Source: Candidatus Sumerlaeota bacterium (lineage in GTDB: Bacteria > CG03 > SLGR01). Taken from it: DNA of 5,702 bases. Under the pieces are notes generated by a model that was not told where the DNA came from, ran no database searches, and saw nothing but the letters and a program-made list of their open reading frames with translations. Below, piece after piece: positions 1 through 5,702 of this stretch. The translations under genes were made by a program, and so were the position numbers. The first letter of the stretch is position 1, and every line of letters begins with the position of its first letter. The stretch spans positions 1 through 5,702 of the forward strand of contig SLGR01000147.1 in assembly GCA_007136585.1 (NCBI GenBank), in the 5' to 3' direction.

Positions 1-534
1 GTAGGCGGAGACCTTGATGTAACCGGCGCTCTTACGGCGGATACAGTTACTTCGGCGCTGACTTCTACCGGTGAACTTGATATGGATTCAAACAAGATAG
101 TAAACCTTGTCGATCCTGATGGTCCCCAGGACGCGGCCACAAAGGCATACGTGGACGGTCTGACCGGCGGCGGGGAGAACGCGGCGGTCCTTAGCGGAAC
201 GCAGACCTTCACGGGGCTCAATACCTTCACGAAACTCGTGACTGTATCAAGCGACACGGTGATCACAGGTGATTTGGGCGTAGAGACAGACCTTGATGTT
301 GCAGGAGACGCGACGGTGAGCGGAAGCCTTGATGTATCCGGCGCGCTTACGGCGGACAATGCTACTGTATCTGTAATGACGGCTACGCAAGAGGCTTCGG
401 TCGGAGGTAACCTTGATGTGGACGAAGACACGACAGTAGGCGGAACTCTGGATGTAGCCGGAGCCGTAGATTTTGCTGGCAACCTCGATGTAGGCGGAGA
501 CTTGGATGTAACCGGCGCGCTTACGGCGGACACA
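1..534 (+). repeat. Dispersed LDV/SGALTAD coding repeats
   Basis: Imperfect copies of a unit reading roughly V-G-G-x-L-D-V-x-G-A-L-T-A-D lie at 1-45, 316-360 and 490-534, with a shorter relative beginning at 436. Copies 1-45 and 490-534 match at 41 of 45 bases by hand alignment. A 21-base stretch is identical between 338-358 and 512-532. Short LDV-containing segments occur between them (about 289-300, 403-420 and 481-489). The unit is a coding repeat of the fibre shaft, not an independent element. The near-identity of distant copies suggests duplication or recombination within the gene, and the array probably continues upstream of the window. Confidence 0.85.
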
Positions 535-2034
535 ATAGATACCGGATGGGGGGTGACGGATGTTTATATGATGGACCAGGACGTAACCAGTACTTCGGAA
601 GTTATGTTTGCTACGGTGACGGTTAATGAGTGGGCTTGGATCAATGAAATAGGGGTCAATGAACTTGAAGCGTTGACAGCTAACGCTACGAACCTCAGTG
701 CGGATAACGGTGAGATTGATTATCTTACTGTTACTGACGGACTTGATTCTTCTGATGCTCCGATAACCGTCAGTACCGTAACAGCAAATGATGTTACCGG
801 ACTGTACCTGCTTGACGCGTTTGGCGGCGGAGTACATATAACGGAAAATAAATTTTCCGGAGGAAACCTTTCAGTAAATACTGTTACAGGAAATTATGCC
901 TTTGCGTGGGGAGATGATAATACCGCAAGCGGTAATCATTCTGTAGTAAGCGGTGGTGAAGAAAATGAGGCCAGTGGGATGCTTTCAACAGTTGGCGGTG
1001 GATTTCAAAATGTTGCTGCGGGATCAGGATATACTACGGTGGGAGGCGGAATTAATAATACCGCCAGTTCTTATGATTCAACGGTAAGCGGTGGTAAGGG
1101 CAATACCGCGAGCGGCGAAGGCTCTGCCATAGGCGGCGGTCAGGACAATACCGCAACTGCAGATGCTAAATGGGCAGCAATCGGCGGCGGTCATAGCAAC
1201 GAGGCCACTGCTAATTACGCAACAGTGGCCGGAGGTAGAGAAAATGTCGCTTCCGAACAAGATGCTACTGTATCTGGCGGTTTTGGGAACGAGGCGACTG
1301 CTATGTTATCTACAGTAGGCGGTGGAAATTACAATGTAGCTTCCGGTCAGGCTGCCGTGGTACCGGGTGGAACAGAAAATACGGCTTCAGGGAATTATTC
1401 CGCGGTTCTGGGCGGTTGGCAGAATGTTGCTTCAGGAGCACATTCATTTGCCGCCGGGATGAAATCCAGCGCTACGGCTGTAGGTGCCTGGGCGATAAGC
1501 GATTCGGTGGTTGATGAGAATCTAAATGATATAATGAATAGTTTCCGGGCGCGTTTTCAAGGAGGCTTTGACCTTATAGGCGGTGCTCCGGGAGAAGACG
1601 GTTCCATCGTCAGGATATCCACAGGCAATTCCGTTTCTGGGATAACCACTATGTTTGAGTTTATGGGTAACGGTGACGCGGTTGCCGAAGGAACCTGGAC
1701 ATCAGGCGGCGCTGACTTCTCCGAGTGGTTCAGAAAAGATATAGGCGAAGTTCTGGAGCCCGGGGATGTTATAGGGCTTAACCTTGATACCGGGATGGTC
1801 AGAAGGTATCAGGAGGGGGATGTCCTTGTCGGGGTGTATTCCACTAAGCCCGGATTTGTGGGAAATAATATTCCCGATGAGCTCAAGTCTGACTACGCCC
1901 TGGTGGCTCTTGTGGGACAGGTTCCTTACAAGGCCGATCAGGTCAGCGTAAGCGGCCGGAGGGTTGAGACGAGTGACGGCAAGAGAATAGGGTATCTCCT
2001 GGAGGACGGCAACGTTTTTCTGAGGGTGGAATAA
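1..2034 (+). CDS. Phage-tail-fibre/YadA-head-like surface fibre protein with Peptidase_G2-like C-terminus (5' end outside window)
   Basis: The frame is open from base 1 and ends at TAA 2032-2034, giving 677 visible residues. The ATG at 82 is internal: it lacks a ribosome-binding site and the residues before it already belong to the repeat. Order, numbered from base 1: an LDV repeat (1-14); a tail-fibre motif ending DAATKAYVD (28-54); LDV/SGALTAD repeats (about 87-178); a MDQDVTSTSEVMFA motif typical of repetitive fibres (191-204); about 13 YadA-head-like repeats of roughly 15 residues (297-493); an NSFRARFQGGFDL segment (513-525); and a GADFSEWF motif with EPGDVIGL and GVYSTKP segments (570-650), resembling the Peptidase_G2 self-cleaving domain of phage appendages. 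No Cys is present. It is probably a trimeric beta-rich extracellular fibre. There is no YadA membrane anchor and no sorting domain at its C-terminus, so its route out is unknown. A prophage tail fibre is the alternative, but no phage genes flank it. Confidence 0.85.
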   Translation, partial: VGGDLDVTGALTADTVTSALTSTGELDMDSNKIVNLVDPDGPQDAATKAYVDGLTGGGENAAVLSGTQTFTGLNTFTKLVTVSSDTVITGDLGVETDLDVAGDATVSGSLDVSGALTADNATVSVMTATQEASVGGNLDVDEDTTVGGTLDVAGAVDFAGNLDVGGDLDVTGALTADTIDTGWGVTDVYMMDQDVTSTSEVMFATVTVNEWAWINEIGVNELEALTANATNLSADNGEIDYLTVTDGLDSSDAPITVSTVTANDVTGLYLLDAFGGGVHITENKFSGGNLSVNTVTGNYAFAWGDDNTASGNHSVVSGGEENEASGMLSTVGGGFQNVAAGSGYTTVGGGINNTASSYDSTVSGGKGNTASGEGSAIGGGQDNTATADAKWAAIGGGHSNEATANYATVAGGRENVASEQDATVSGGFGNEATAMLSTVGGGNYNVASGQAAVVPGGTENTASGNYSAVLGGWQNVASGAHSFAAGMKSSATAVGAWAISDSVVDENLNDIMNSFRARFQGGFDLIGGAPGEDGSIVRISTGNSVSGITTMFEFMGNGDAVAEGTWTSGGADFSEWFRKDIGEVLEPGDVIGLNLDTGMVRRYQEGDVLVGVYSTKPGFVGNNIPDELKSDYALVALVGQVPYKADQVSVSGRRVETSDGKRIGYLLEDGNVFLRVE
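889..1479 (+). repeat. YadA-head-like (Hep_Hag-type) tandem repeat array
   Basis: About 13 degenerate units of mostly 15 residues (about 45 nt) follow the pattern [N/E]-x-A-[S/T]-G-x-x-[S/A]-x-V-x-G-G-x-x-N. Clear examples contain NTASGNHSVVSGG, NEASGMLSTVGGG and NTASGNYSAVLGG. Two units differ: one is lengthened near NTATADAK and the next (WAAIGGG) is shortened. Pattern and spacing match the left-handed parallel beta-roll of trimeric autotransporter heads as known from YadA. The last unit (SFAAGMKSSATAVGAWAIS) leads into the C-terminal segment. DNA identity between units is modest, so this is an old, selected protein repeat. Confidence 0.88.
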
Positions 2035-2050
2035 GCGCGGATACTCAGCA

Positions 2051-2056
2051 GAGAGG
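2051..2056 (+). promoter_or_regulatory. Ribosome-binding site for the small CTD protein
   Basis: GAGAGG lies 6 bases before the ATG at 2063, a normal Shine-Dalgarno position, and supports that start. The 28-base gap after the fibre gene shows no hairpin or promoter, consistent with co-transcription. Confidence 0.7.
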
Positions 2057-2062
2057 TCAATT

Positions 2063-2632
2063 ATGAATTTATTAACATATAAGAACTCAAGGAAGCTGAG
2101 AGCGGCGCTTGCGCTTGTCTTTATCGCGTCGGCGGGGTACGCCGCTCTTATGACCGGGGTTAATTTCAGGCTCCTTACGGGGATACTTAACTCCGGGGGA
2201 GGGAGCGTCTCCTCGCAGGGATACGCTACCACAGCTGCGATAGGCGGGGGATACGGCGGCGAGGCCGCGAGCGCCTCGTACAGGTCCGGCGCGGGGTTTG
2301 CCTCGCAGTCATCAGCCCTGTCGGGGATACTGCCCGCGGTGAGCATAAGGGACGCGCACGTGTATCCCAGCCCCTTCAAACCGGGGGCGGGCGGCATATT
2401 TGACGCCGAGCACATAACGTTCAAGGACCTTACTCCTGTTGCTACTATAAGGGTCTTTAATATAAGGGGAGAGCTGGTAAGGACAATAAGAAAAGATGAT
2501 ACGTCGGTGGACTACTACAGGTGGGACGCCACAAACGACGCCGGGAACAGCCTGGCAAGCGGCGTATATATATTCTATATAACCAACCCGGAAGGGGAGA
2601 CGGCGAAGGGTAAGTTTTCTATTATCCGTTAG
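2063..2632 (+). CDS. Small secreted protein with FlgD-Ig/type IX sorting-like C-terminal domain
   Basis: The product has 189 residues. The N-terminus has basic residues (KNSRKLR) then a hydrophobic stretch ending AGYA, so signal peptidase I cleavage is likely after residue 27. Residues 44-85 are rich in Gly, Ser and Ala, with a YATTAAIGGGYGG...ASYRSGAGF pattern often seen before such C-terminal domains. Residues about 98-189 have the hallmarks of the FlgD Ig-like / type IX secretion C-terminal domain superfamily: VYPSPFKPG, then TIRVFNIRGELVRTI, WDATNDAGNSLASGVYIFYI and a final GKFSIIR. There is no room for a catalytic or binding domain between linker and CTD. The gene lies between the fibre and the PorV-like gene, suggesting an exported, surface-attached or accessory part of the same system. 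Its exact function is not recognised. The domain call is strong; sorting by a type IX-like machine is inference. Confidence 0.85.
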   Translation: MNLLTYKNSRKLRAALALVFIASAGYAALMTGVNFRLLTGILNSGGGSVSSQGYATTAAIGGGYGGEAASASYRSGAGFASQSSALSGILPAVSIRDAHVYPSPFKPGAGGIFDAEHITFKDLTPVATIRVFNIRGELVRTIRKDDTSVDYYRWDATNDAGNSLASGVYIFYITNPEGETAKGKFSIIR

Positions 2633-2637
2633 ATATG

Positions 2638-2642
2638 AGGAG
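2638..2642 (+). promoter_or_regulatory. Ribosome-binding site that decides the PorV-like start
   Basis: AGGAG lies 7 bases before the ATG at 2650. A longer reading from the ATG at 2635 would place this strong Shine-Dalgarno inside the coding sequence and has no good site of its own. The 2650 start is therefore preferred, and it also gives a cleaner signal peptide beginning MKIIKQT. Confidence 0.8.
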
Positions 2643-2649
2643 TCACAGT

Positions 2650-3786
2650 ATGAAAATCATAAAACAGACCCTTGCTGCGGCGGTTATGACGGCCTGCCTG
2701 TCGTCCCTGTCGTACGCGGGATACTTCACTTCGGACCGGGCCGGGACCACGGCCGCCCAGTTCCTGAGACTGGGTATAGGCGCAAGGCCCGTGGCTATGG
2801 GCGAGACCTTTGCGGGTATCGCGGATGATATAAACTCCGTTTACTGGAACCCCGCGGGGCTTAACAATATCAGCTCCAGGGAGGTCTCCGCTATGCACGC
2901 TGTATGGTTCGAGGATATAAGCTTCAGCTGGCTCGCCTACGCCCAGGAGCAGTTCGGGGGCACTATGGGGGTTGCCTTCAACTACCTCACGGTCGGAAAG
3001 ATGGAGAGCTACGACAACCAGAACAACCGACTGAGCGGGTATGACGCCTATGATTTCGCGGGCGTTATCTCTTACGCCAGGGAGATAAAGGGGATCCCCG
3101 CCGGGGTGAACCTGAAGGTCCTTAACTCCCGGATAGAGGATGAGACCGCGTTCGGGGCGGCCCTTGATATAGGGGCCTTTAAGGTCCTGCCGGTATCAGA
3201 AGGAAGAAATATTACCGCGGGGATTTCCGTTCAGAACATAGGCCCGGCCTACAAGTTCATCAACGAGGCCGATCCTCTTCCCCTTAATATAAAGATGGGG
3301 GCTGCCACGACACACTTCAGCGACGCGCTTCTTGTGGGGCTGGATATAAATTTCCCGGTGGATAACACCCCAAATATGAGCGTGGGGGCCGAGTACGCCA
3401 TAGACCTTGGGAAGTTCCTTATATTCCCCAGGGCCGGGTTCAAGACGGCCACCATAGACGACCTGGACGCCCTCTCGGGGCTCTCGGCCGGGATAGGGTT
3501 TGAGTATAACAGCATAGCCTTTGATTACGCCTGGGTCCCCTACTGGGAGTTTGGCGATACTCACAGGGTCTCTGCGGGGTACAAGTTCGGGAGGGCCAGT
3601 TACCCGCGGGAACCGGGAGCGGTGAGGCTTACCCGGGACGAGAGGCTCTACCAGAGGGGCCTGAGGCAGCTTGAGAGGGAAAACTACCTTGAGGCCGTGG
3701 AGCTTTTTACCGAGGCCCTTATAATAAACCCGGAGCATCCGGGCGCTCTTGAGTCCCTGGACGAAGCGCATAAAGGGCTTCAGTAG
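2650..3786 (+). CDS. PorV/PorQ-family (UPF0164-like) outer-membrane protein with C-terminal TPR tail
   Basis: From ATG 2650 the product has 378 residues. A signal peptide ends at about SYA (residue 23). The mature start contains GTTAAQFLRLGIGARPVAMGE followed by FAGIADDINSVYWNPAGL (31-71), the signature of the PorV/PorQ family, whose members form FadL-like outer-membrane barrels. In type IX secretion PorV is the receptor that carries cargo to the attachment complex. Alternating beta-strand segments run to about residue 314, where HRVSAGYKFG looks like a closing strand. Residues 333-378 then form one clear TPR-like unit (LYQRGLRQLERENYLEAVELFTEALIINPEHPGAL), an unusual addition that should face the periplasm if both barrel ends do. 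It starts 17 bases after the CTD-protein stop and is followed after 14 bases by a TPR gene. Family assignment is firm; a role in cargo display here is inferred from context. A lipid or hydrophobic-compound channel is the alternative. Confidence 0.88.
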   Translation: MKIIKQTLAAAVMTACLSSLSYAGYFTSDRAGTTAAQFLRLGIGARPVAMGETFAGIADDINSVYWNPAGLNNISSREVSAMHAVWFEDISFSWLAYAQEQFGGTMGVAFNYLTVGKMESYDNQNNRLSGYDAYDFAGVISYAREIKGIPAGVNLKVLNSRIEDETAFGAALDIGAFKVLPVSEGRNITAGISVQNIGPAYKFINEADPLPLNIKMGAATTHFSDALLVGLDINFPVDNTPNMSVGAEYAIDLGKFLIFPRAGFKTATIDDLDALSGLSAGIGFEYNSIAFDYAWVPYWEFGDTHRVSAGYKFGRASYPREPGAVRLTRDERLYQRGLRQLERENYLEAVELFTEALIINPEHPGALESLDEAHKGLQ

Positions 3787-3791
3787 GTCAT

Positions 3792-3795
3792 AAGG
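3792..3795 (+). promoter_or_regulatory. Weak ribosome-binding site for the TPR gene
   Basis: AAGG lies 5 bases before the ATG at 3801. It is the only plausible site in the 14-base gap, and its weakness fits translation linked to the preceding gene. Confidence 0.5.
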
Positions 3796-3800
3796 CTGTA

Positions 3801-5048
3801 ATGAATTTCTTTCCGCGCCTCCCGCGCGTTGCCCCCGTTTTTATTTCATCGCTTCTTCTTACAGTATCCGTTCCGTCTTTCGCGGGCCCTGAGGCCGCCA
3901 ACAGGCTCTTCCGGGAAGGGCTTGAAGAGTACCTTGCCGGGAACTATGTGCCGGCTATGGGGATTTTTATTGAAGCCCTGAAGGAAGACGAGACCCACCA
4001 CGGGGCCAAGGCCTTCATACTTAAGACAAGGGAGCAGCTGGCCAGGGAACAGGACGAAGCCCGGAGGGCCCTCAGGGAACAGGAGAGGCTTCAGAGGAGG
4101 CTGGAAGAGGAACGCGAGCGCGAAGAAGCCCTGAAGCGGCAGGAGCTTGAAGACGATACCCCCGAGGCCCGGGCAAGGAGCAGGGCCCACTCTCATTACC
4201 TGAAAGGCCTTGAGTATGTCTCAGAGGATAACCTTGCGCTTGCCCTGAGGGAATGGGACCTCTCGCTTTTATGGGATCCTGATAATACCGAGCTTGCGGC
4301 CCTTGCGGAAAGGACAAGAAGAGAACTTGATATCGTCTCACGGGCAAACCTTCTGGAGAAACGGATAGGGGAGGCCTATACCTACTACCAGGAGGGAAAC
4401 CTTGCAGATTCCCTGGAGGCCTGGAGAGAGGTGCAGCGTATAGACCCCGCCAGCCCCACCGCGGCGGAGTATATAAAAGAAATCCGGGAGAGGCTTTCCC
4501 AGCGCGAGAGGGACGCCTATGAGGCAAGGCGCAGTGAGCAGCAGAAAAGAGAAATCTCTTCGCTTATGGAAAAGGGAAGAGACGCGATGAGCGCGAAAAG
4601 GTACTCCGAGGCCGCCGGAAAATTCGGCAGGGCTCTTAAGCTTGACCCGGGGCACGAAGAGGCCGGGAAGATGAAAGCCGAAGCGGAGAAAGCCCTGGCC
4701 CTTAAGGTCGGGGAGCTGCTGGAGGAGGGCTCCGCCCTTCTTGAGAAGGAGGATTACGCGGGGGCGTCGCGTAAGTTCCACGCTGCACTGCAGGCGGACC
4801 CGGGTAACAGGCAGGCCGCAGGGTACATAGAGAAACTAAGGAGAATAACCTCCGCCCGGGAAAGGCGGAGAAGACAGCAGCAGGTCAGGCGTATGTATTT
4901 TGACGCGGCGGGGCTTTATATGAACGGGGAGTATGATGAGTGCCGCGCTGTTGTGGATGAGATATTTGAGCTTGATCCGGGTAATGAGAACGCCTATAAG
5001 CTTCTTGACCGCCTGGAATGGGTCCGGAGGTTAACCTCGGGAAATTAA
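3801..5048 (+). CDS. Exported TPR and coiled-coil protein (six TPR-like units)
   Basis: The product has 415 residues. A signal peptide (basic N-region, hydrophobic VFISSLLLTVSV, cleavage after PSFA, about residue 28) sends it to the periplasm. TPR-like helical pairs sit at about 31-64, 129-162, 188-217, 255-288, 306-339 and 366-399. Several end in the usual D-P before the next helix, for example RALKLDPGH and AALQADPGN. A highly charged Arg/Glu stretch (about 75-128) separates units 1 and 2 and is likely a long coiled coil; shorter charged linkers lie at 229-254 and 350-364. No lipobox, catalytic motif or second membrane segment is seen. The gene starts 14 bases after the PorV-like gene, whose tail is also TPR-like, so a periplasmic scaffold contacting that barrel is a reasonable inference. 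No specific ortholog is recognised, and TPR proteins cannot be assigned more closely from sequence alone. Confidence 0.87.
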   Translation: MNFFPRLPRVAPVFISSLLLTVSVPSFAGPEAANRLFREGLEEYLAGNYVPAMGIFIEALKEDETHHGAKAFILKTREQLAREQDEARRALREQERLQRRLEEEREREEALKRQELEDDTPEARARSRAHSHYLKGLEYVSEDNLALALREWDLSLLWDPDNTELAALAERTRRELDIVSRANLLEKRIGEAYTYYQEGNLADSLEAWREVQRIDPASPTAAEYIKEIRERLSQRERDAYEARRSEQQKREISSLMEKGRDAMSAKRYSEAAGKFGRALKLDPGHEEAGKMKAEAEKALALKVGELLEEGSALLEKEDYAGASRKFHAALQADPGNRQAAGYIEKLRRITSARERRRRQQQVRRMYFDAAGLYMNGEYDECRAVVDEIFELDPGNENAYKLLDRLEWVRRLTSGN

Positions 5049-5055
5049 AATATGT

Positions 5056-5078
5056 GACTCCTGTTAAGACCGGGAGTC
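5056..5078 (+). terminator. Hairpin after the TPR gene, possible weak terminator
   Basis: GACTCCTG pairs with CGGGAGTC (8 bp including one G-T wobble) around a 7-base loop, starting 8 bases after the TAA. The downstream sequence TTAATTAAGAATTT is AT-rich but not an unbroken T-run, so it is a weak intrinsic terminator at best. It could instead be an RNA processing or stabilising stem. The only purine-rich Shine-Dalgarno-like sequence ahead of the next gene (GGGAG, 5072-5076) lies in the stem. Confidence 0.45.
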
Positions 5079-5090
5079 TTAATTAAGAAT

Positions 5091-5118
5091 TTGAACTTTA
5101 TTTACACACTTTTAAAAT
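5091..5118 (+). promoter_or_regulatory. Sigma-70-like promoter candidate
   Basis: TTGAAC (5091-5096) and TAAAAT (5113-5118) are separated by 16 bases in a locally AT-rich stretch, close to a housekeeping -35/-10 pair. It coincides with the proposed TTG start of the BspA-like gene, so the promoter and that start cannot both serve the same transcript. AT-rich sequence gives such matches by chance. Confidence 0.3.
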
Positions 5119-5702
5119 CAGCCGGAGGCAAAACGCCCAGGGGGGCAGGGTTTTTCTCCGTTGTTTTTATATCTCTGATGATTATACCTTCCAGATGCGC
5201 CGCGGCTTCAAGTTTTGATTTTGTTATAGAGACTACGGTTGAAAACTCCACTTTCTCATTTTATGTAGAAAATGCGGAGGATTTTGAGATAAACTGGGGA
5301 ACCTGGTCCGGCTCCGGGTTTGTTTCTGTCGAGAGTGGGAACAGATTTTATTCTATGGAGTATGTTGAGACAGGAACTTATACGGTAAAGCTTAGGGGCC
5401 AGGCAACAAGGATCAGTTTTTTCGGTCCATTTTTTAATTCCACGGAAGGCACGCCTGAACTCCTAAGGGATATACTGACACCCGTTTCCGATGGTGTAAA
5501 CGGAATTACAAGCGCTGTATATATGTTCAGGAATGCGGTGAATATCACAACTTTTACGGCTTCCGGTTTTTTTGATGAGACTTTAGAAAATGTTACTTCT
5601 ATGAACTGGATGTTTCAGGGAGCATCTAATTTTAACGAAGATATATCCGGGTGGGATGTCTCCGGCGTCTCTCAAATGACAGGTTTATTCTACGGCGCCG
5701 AA
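5091..5702 (+). CDS. BspA-family (DUF285) repeat surface protein, 3' end outside window
   Basis: The frame is open from 5058 to the window end; 204 residues are visible from TTG 5091. That start gives MNFIYTLLK..., like the MNFF and MNLL starts of neighbouring genes. It also yields a full signal peptide: K/R-containing N-region, hydrophobic GFFSVVFISLMII, cleavage near CAAA (about residue 39). The only in-frame ATG (5178) would remove most of it. Residues 42-110 resemble the beta-sandwich that precedes repeats in this family (INWGTWSGSGF...GTYTVKLRG). From about 141 begin BspA/DUF285 units: SAVYMFRNA, then VTSMNWMFQGASNFNEDISGWDVSGVSQMTGLFYGA. Family members are secreted or surface-exposed repeat proteins, some adhesive. 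PSRC before the cleavage site is not a proper lipobox, so a lipoprotein is unlikely. Sampled base composition is lower in GC than the preceding gene (about 37% in 5221-5280 against 63% in 4081-4140). The start is the least certain point. Confidence 0.8.
   Translation, partial: MNFIYTLLKSAGGKTPRGAGFFSVVFISLMIIPSRCAAASSFDFVIETTVENSTFSFYVENAEDFEINWGTWSGSGFVSVESGNRFYSMEYVETGTYTVKLRGQATRISFFGPFFNSTEGTPELLRDILTPVSDGVNGITSAVYMFRNAVNITTFTASGFFDETLENVTSMNWMFQGASNFNEDISGWDVSGVSQMTGLFYGAE

Noticed and set aside
82-84. ATG as the true start of the fibre gene
   Set aside because: No Shine-Dalgarno precedes it, no signal peptide follows, and the upstream 27 codons encode a repeat found again at 490-534, so the gene begins before the window.
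247-837. 196-codon minus-strand open frame opposite the fibre shaft
   Set aside because: Its apparent repeats (RRKRAGYI) are the reverse complement of the plus-strand LDV/GALTAD coding repeats, so it carries no independent signal.
889-1479. CRISPR array or non-coding satellite
   Set aside because: The roughly 45-base periodicity is carried by the protein pattern, DNA identity between units is low, and the frame is uninterrupted.
1-2034. Prophage tail-fibre locus
   Set aside because: The tail-fibre motifs are real, but the next genes encode envelope proteins with signal peptides and no phage structural, lysis or packaging gene is present, so a cellular surface fibre is favoured. A phage origin upstream cannot be excluded.
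1702-2424. 240-codon open frame on the minus strand
   Set aside because: It lies antisense across the well-supported fibre C-terminus and CTD protein. Its translation is Pro/Ala-rich with no recognisable domain, as expected for the complement of Gly/Ala-rich coding DNA.
2635-2649. Upstream ATG start for the PorV-like gene
   Set aside because: It would add five residues (MRSHS) and place the AGGAG site inside the gene. The ATG at 2650 has that site at correct spacing.
3196-4781. Several overlapping minus-strand open frames (88-191 codons)
   Set aside because: All are antisense to the PorV-like and TPR genes. Their products are low-complexity and unlike any family, and they reflect the lack of stop codons opposite GC-rich coding sequence.
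5187-5201. Lipobox in the BspA-like protein
   Set aside because: The residues before Cys36 read PSR, with Arg at -1 and Pro at -3, which does not fit lipoprotein signal peptidase specificity. Cleavage after the following CAAA by signal peptidase I fits better.

Overview
The window carries one strand of closely packed genes for exported proteins. Five coding regions read left to right. The first and last are cut by the window edges, and no RNA gene, CRISPR array, transposase or phage structural/packaging gene is visible. The combination points to a diderm (outer-membrane) bacterium: a fibre built from phage-tail-fibre and YadA-head-like repeats, a small protein ending in a FlgD-Ig/type IX-like C-terminal domain, a PorV/PorQ (UPF0164)-type outer-membrane barrel, a periplasmic TPR protein, and a BspA-type (DUF285) surface repeat protein. 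From general knowledge such sets are common in Bacteroidota-like lineages and in candidate phyla such as Omnitrophota and Elusimicrobiota. The frequent ATA and AGG codons do not decide among these, so the lineage is a low-confidence inference.

Layout: 1-2034 is the 3' part (677 codons) of a long fibre gene. It runs from LDV-type repeats and a tail-fibre 'DAATKAYVD' motif, through about 13 YadA-head-like 15-residue repeats, to a C-terminal segment resembling the Peptidase_G2 self-cleaving fibre domain. 2063-2632 encodes a 189-residue secreted protein that is little more than a signal peptide, a Gly/Ser/Ala-rich linker and a sorting-type domain. 2650-3786 encodes the PorV/PorQ-like barrel with an unusual C-terminal TPR tail. 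3801-5048 encodes a six-TPR, coiled-coil protein with a signal peptide. After a 42-nt gap with a hairpin, 5091-5702 starts a more AT-rich BspA-family surface protein whose start is probably TTG.

The first four genes have 14-28 nt gaps, Shine-Dalgarno-like sites and no visible terminator between them, so they are probably one transcript. A working model, by inference only, is a surface-display module: the fibre and the small CTD protein are displayed products, the PorV-like barrel is the outer-membrane receptor or shuttle component, and the TPR protein is a periplasmic scaffold that may contact the barrel's own TPR tail. The BspA-like gene may be a separate unit, because a hairpin and a promoter-like sequence lie at its start.
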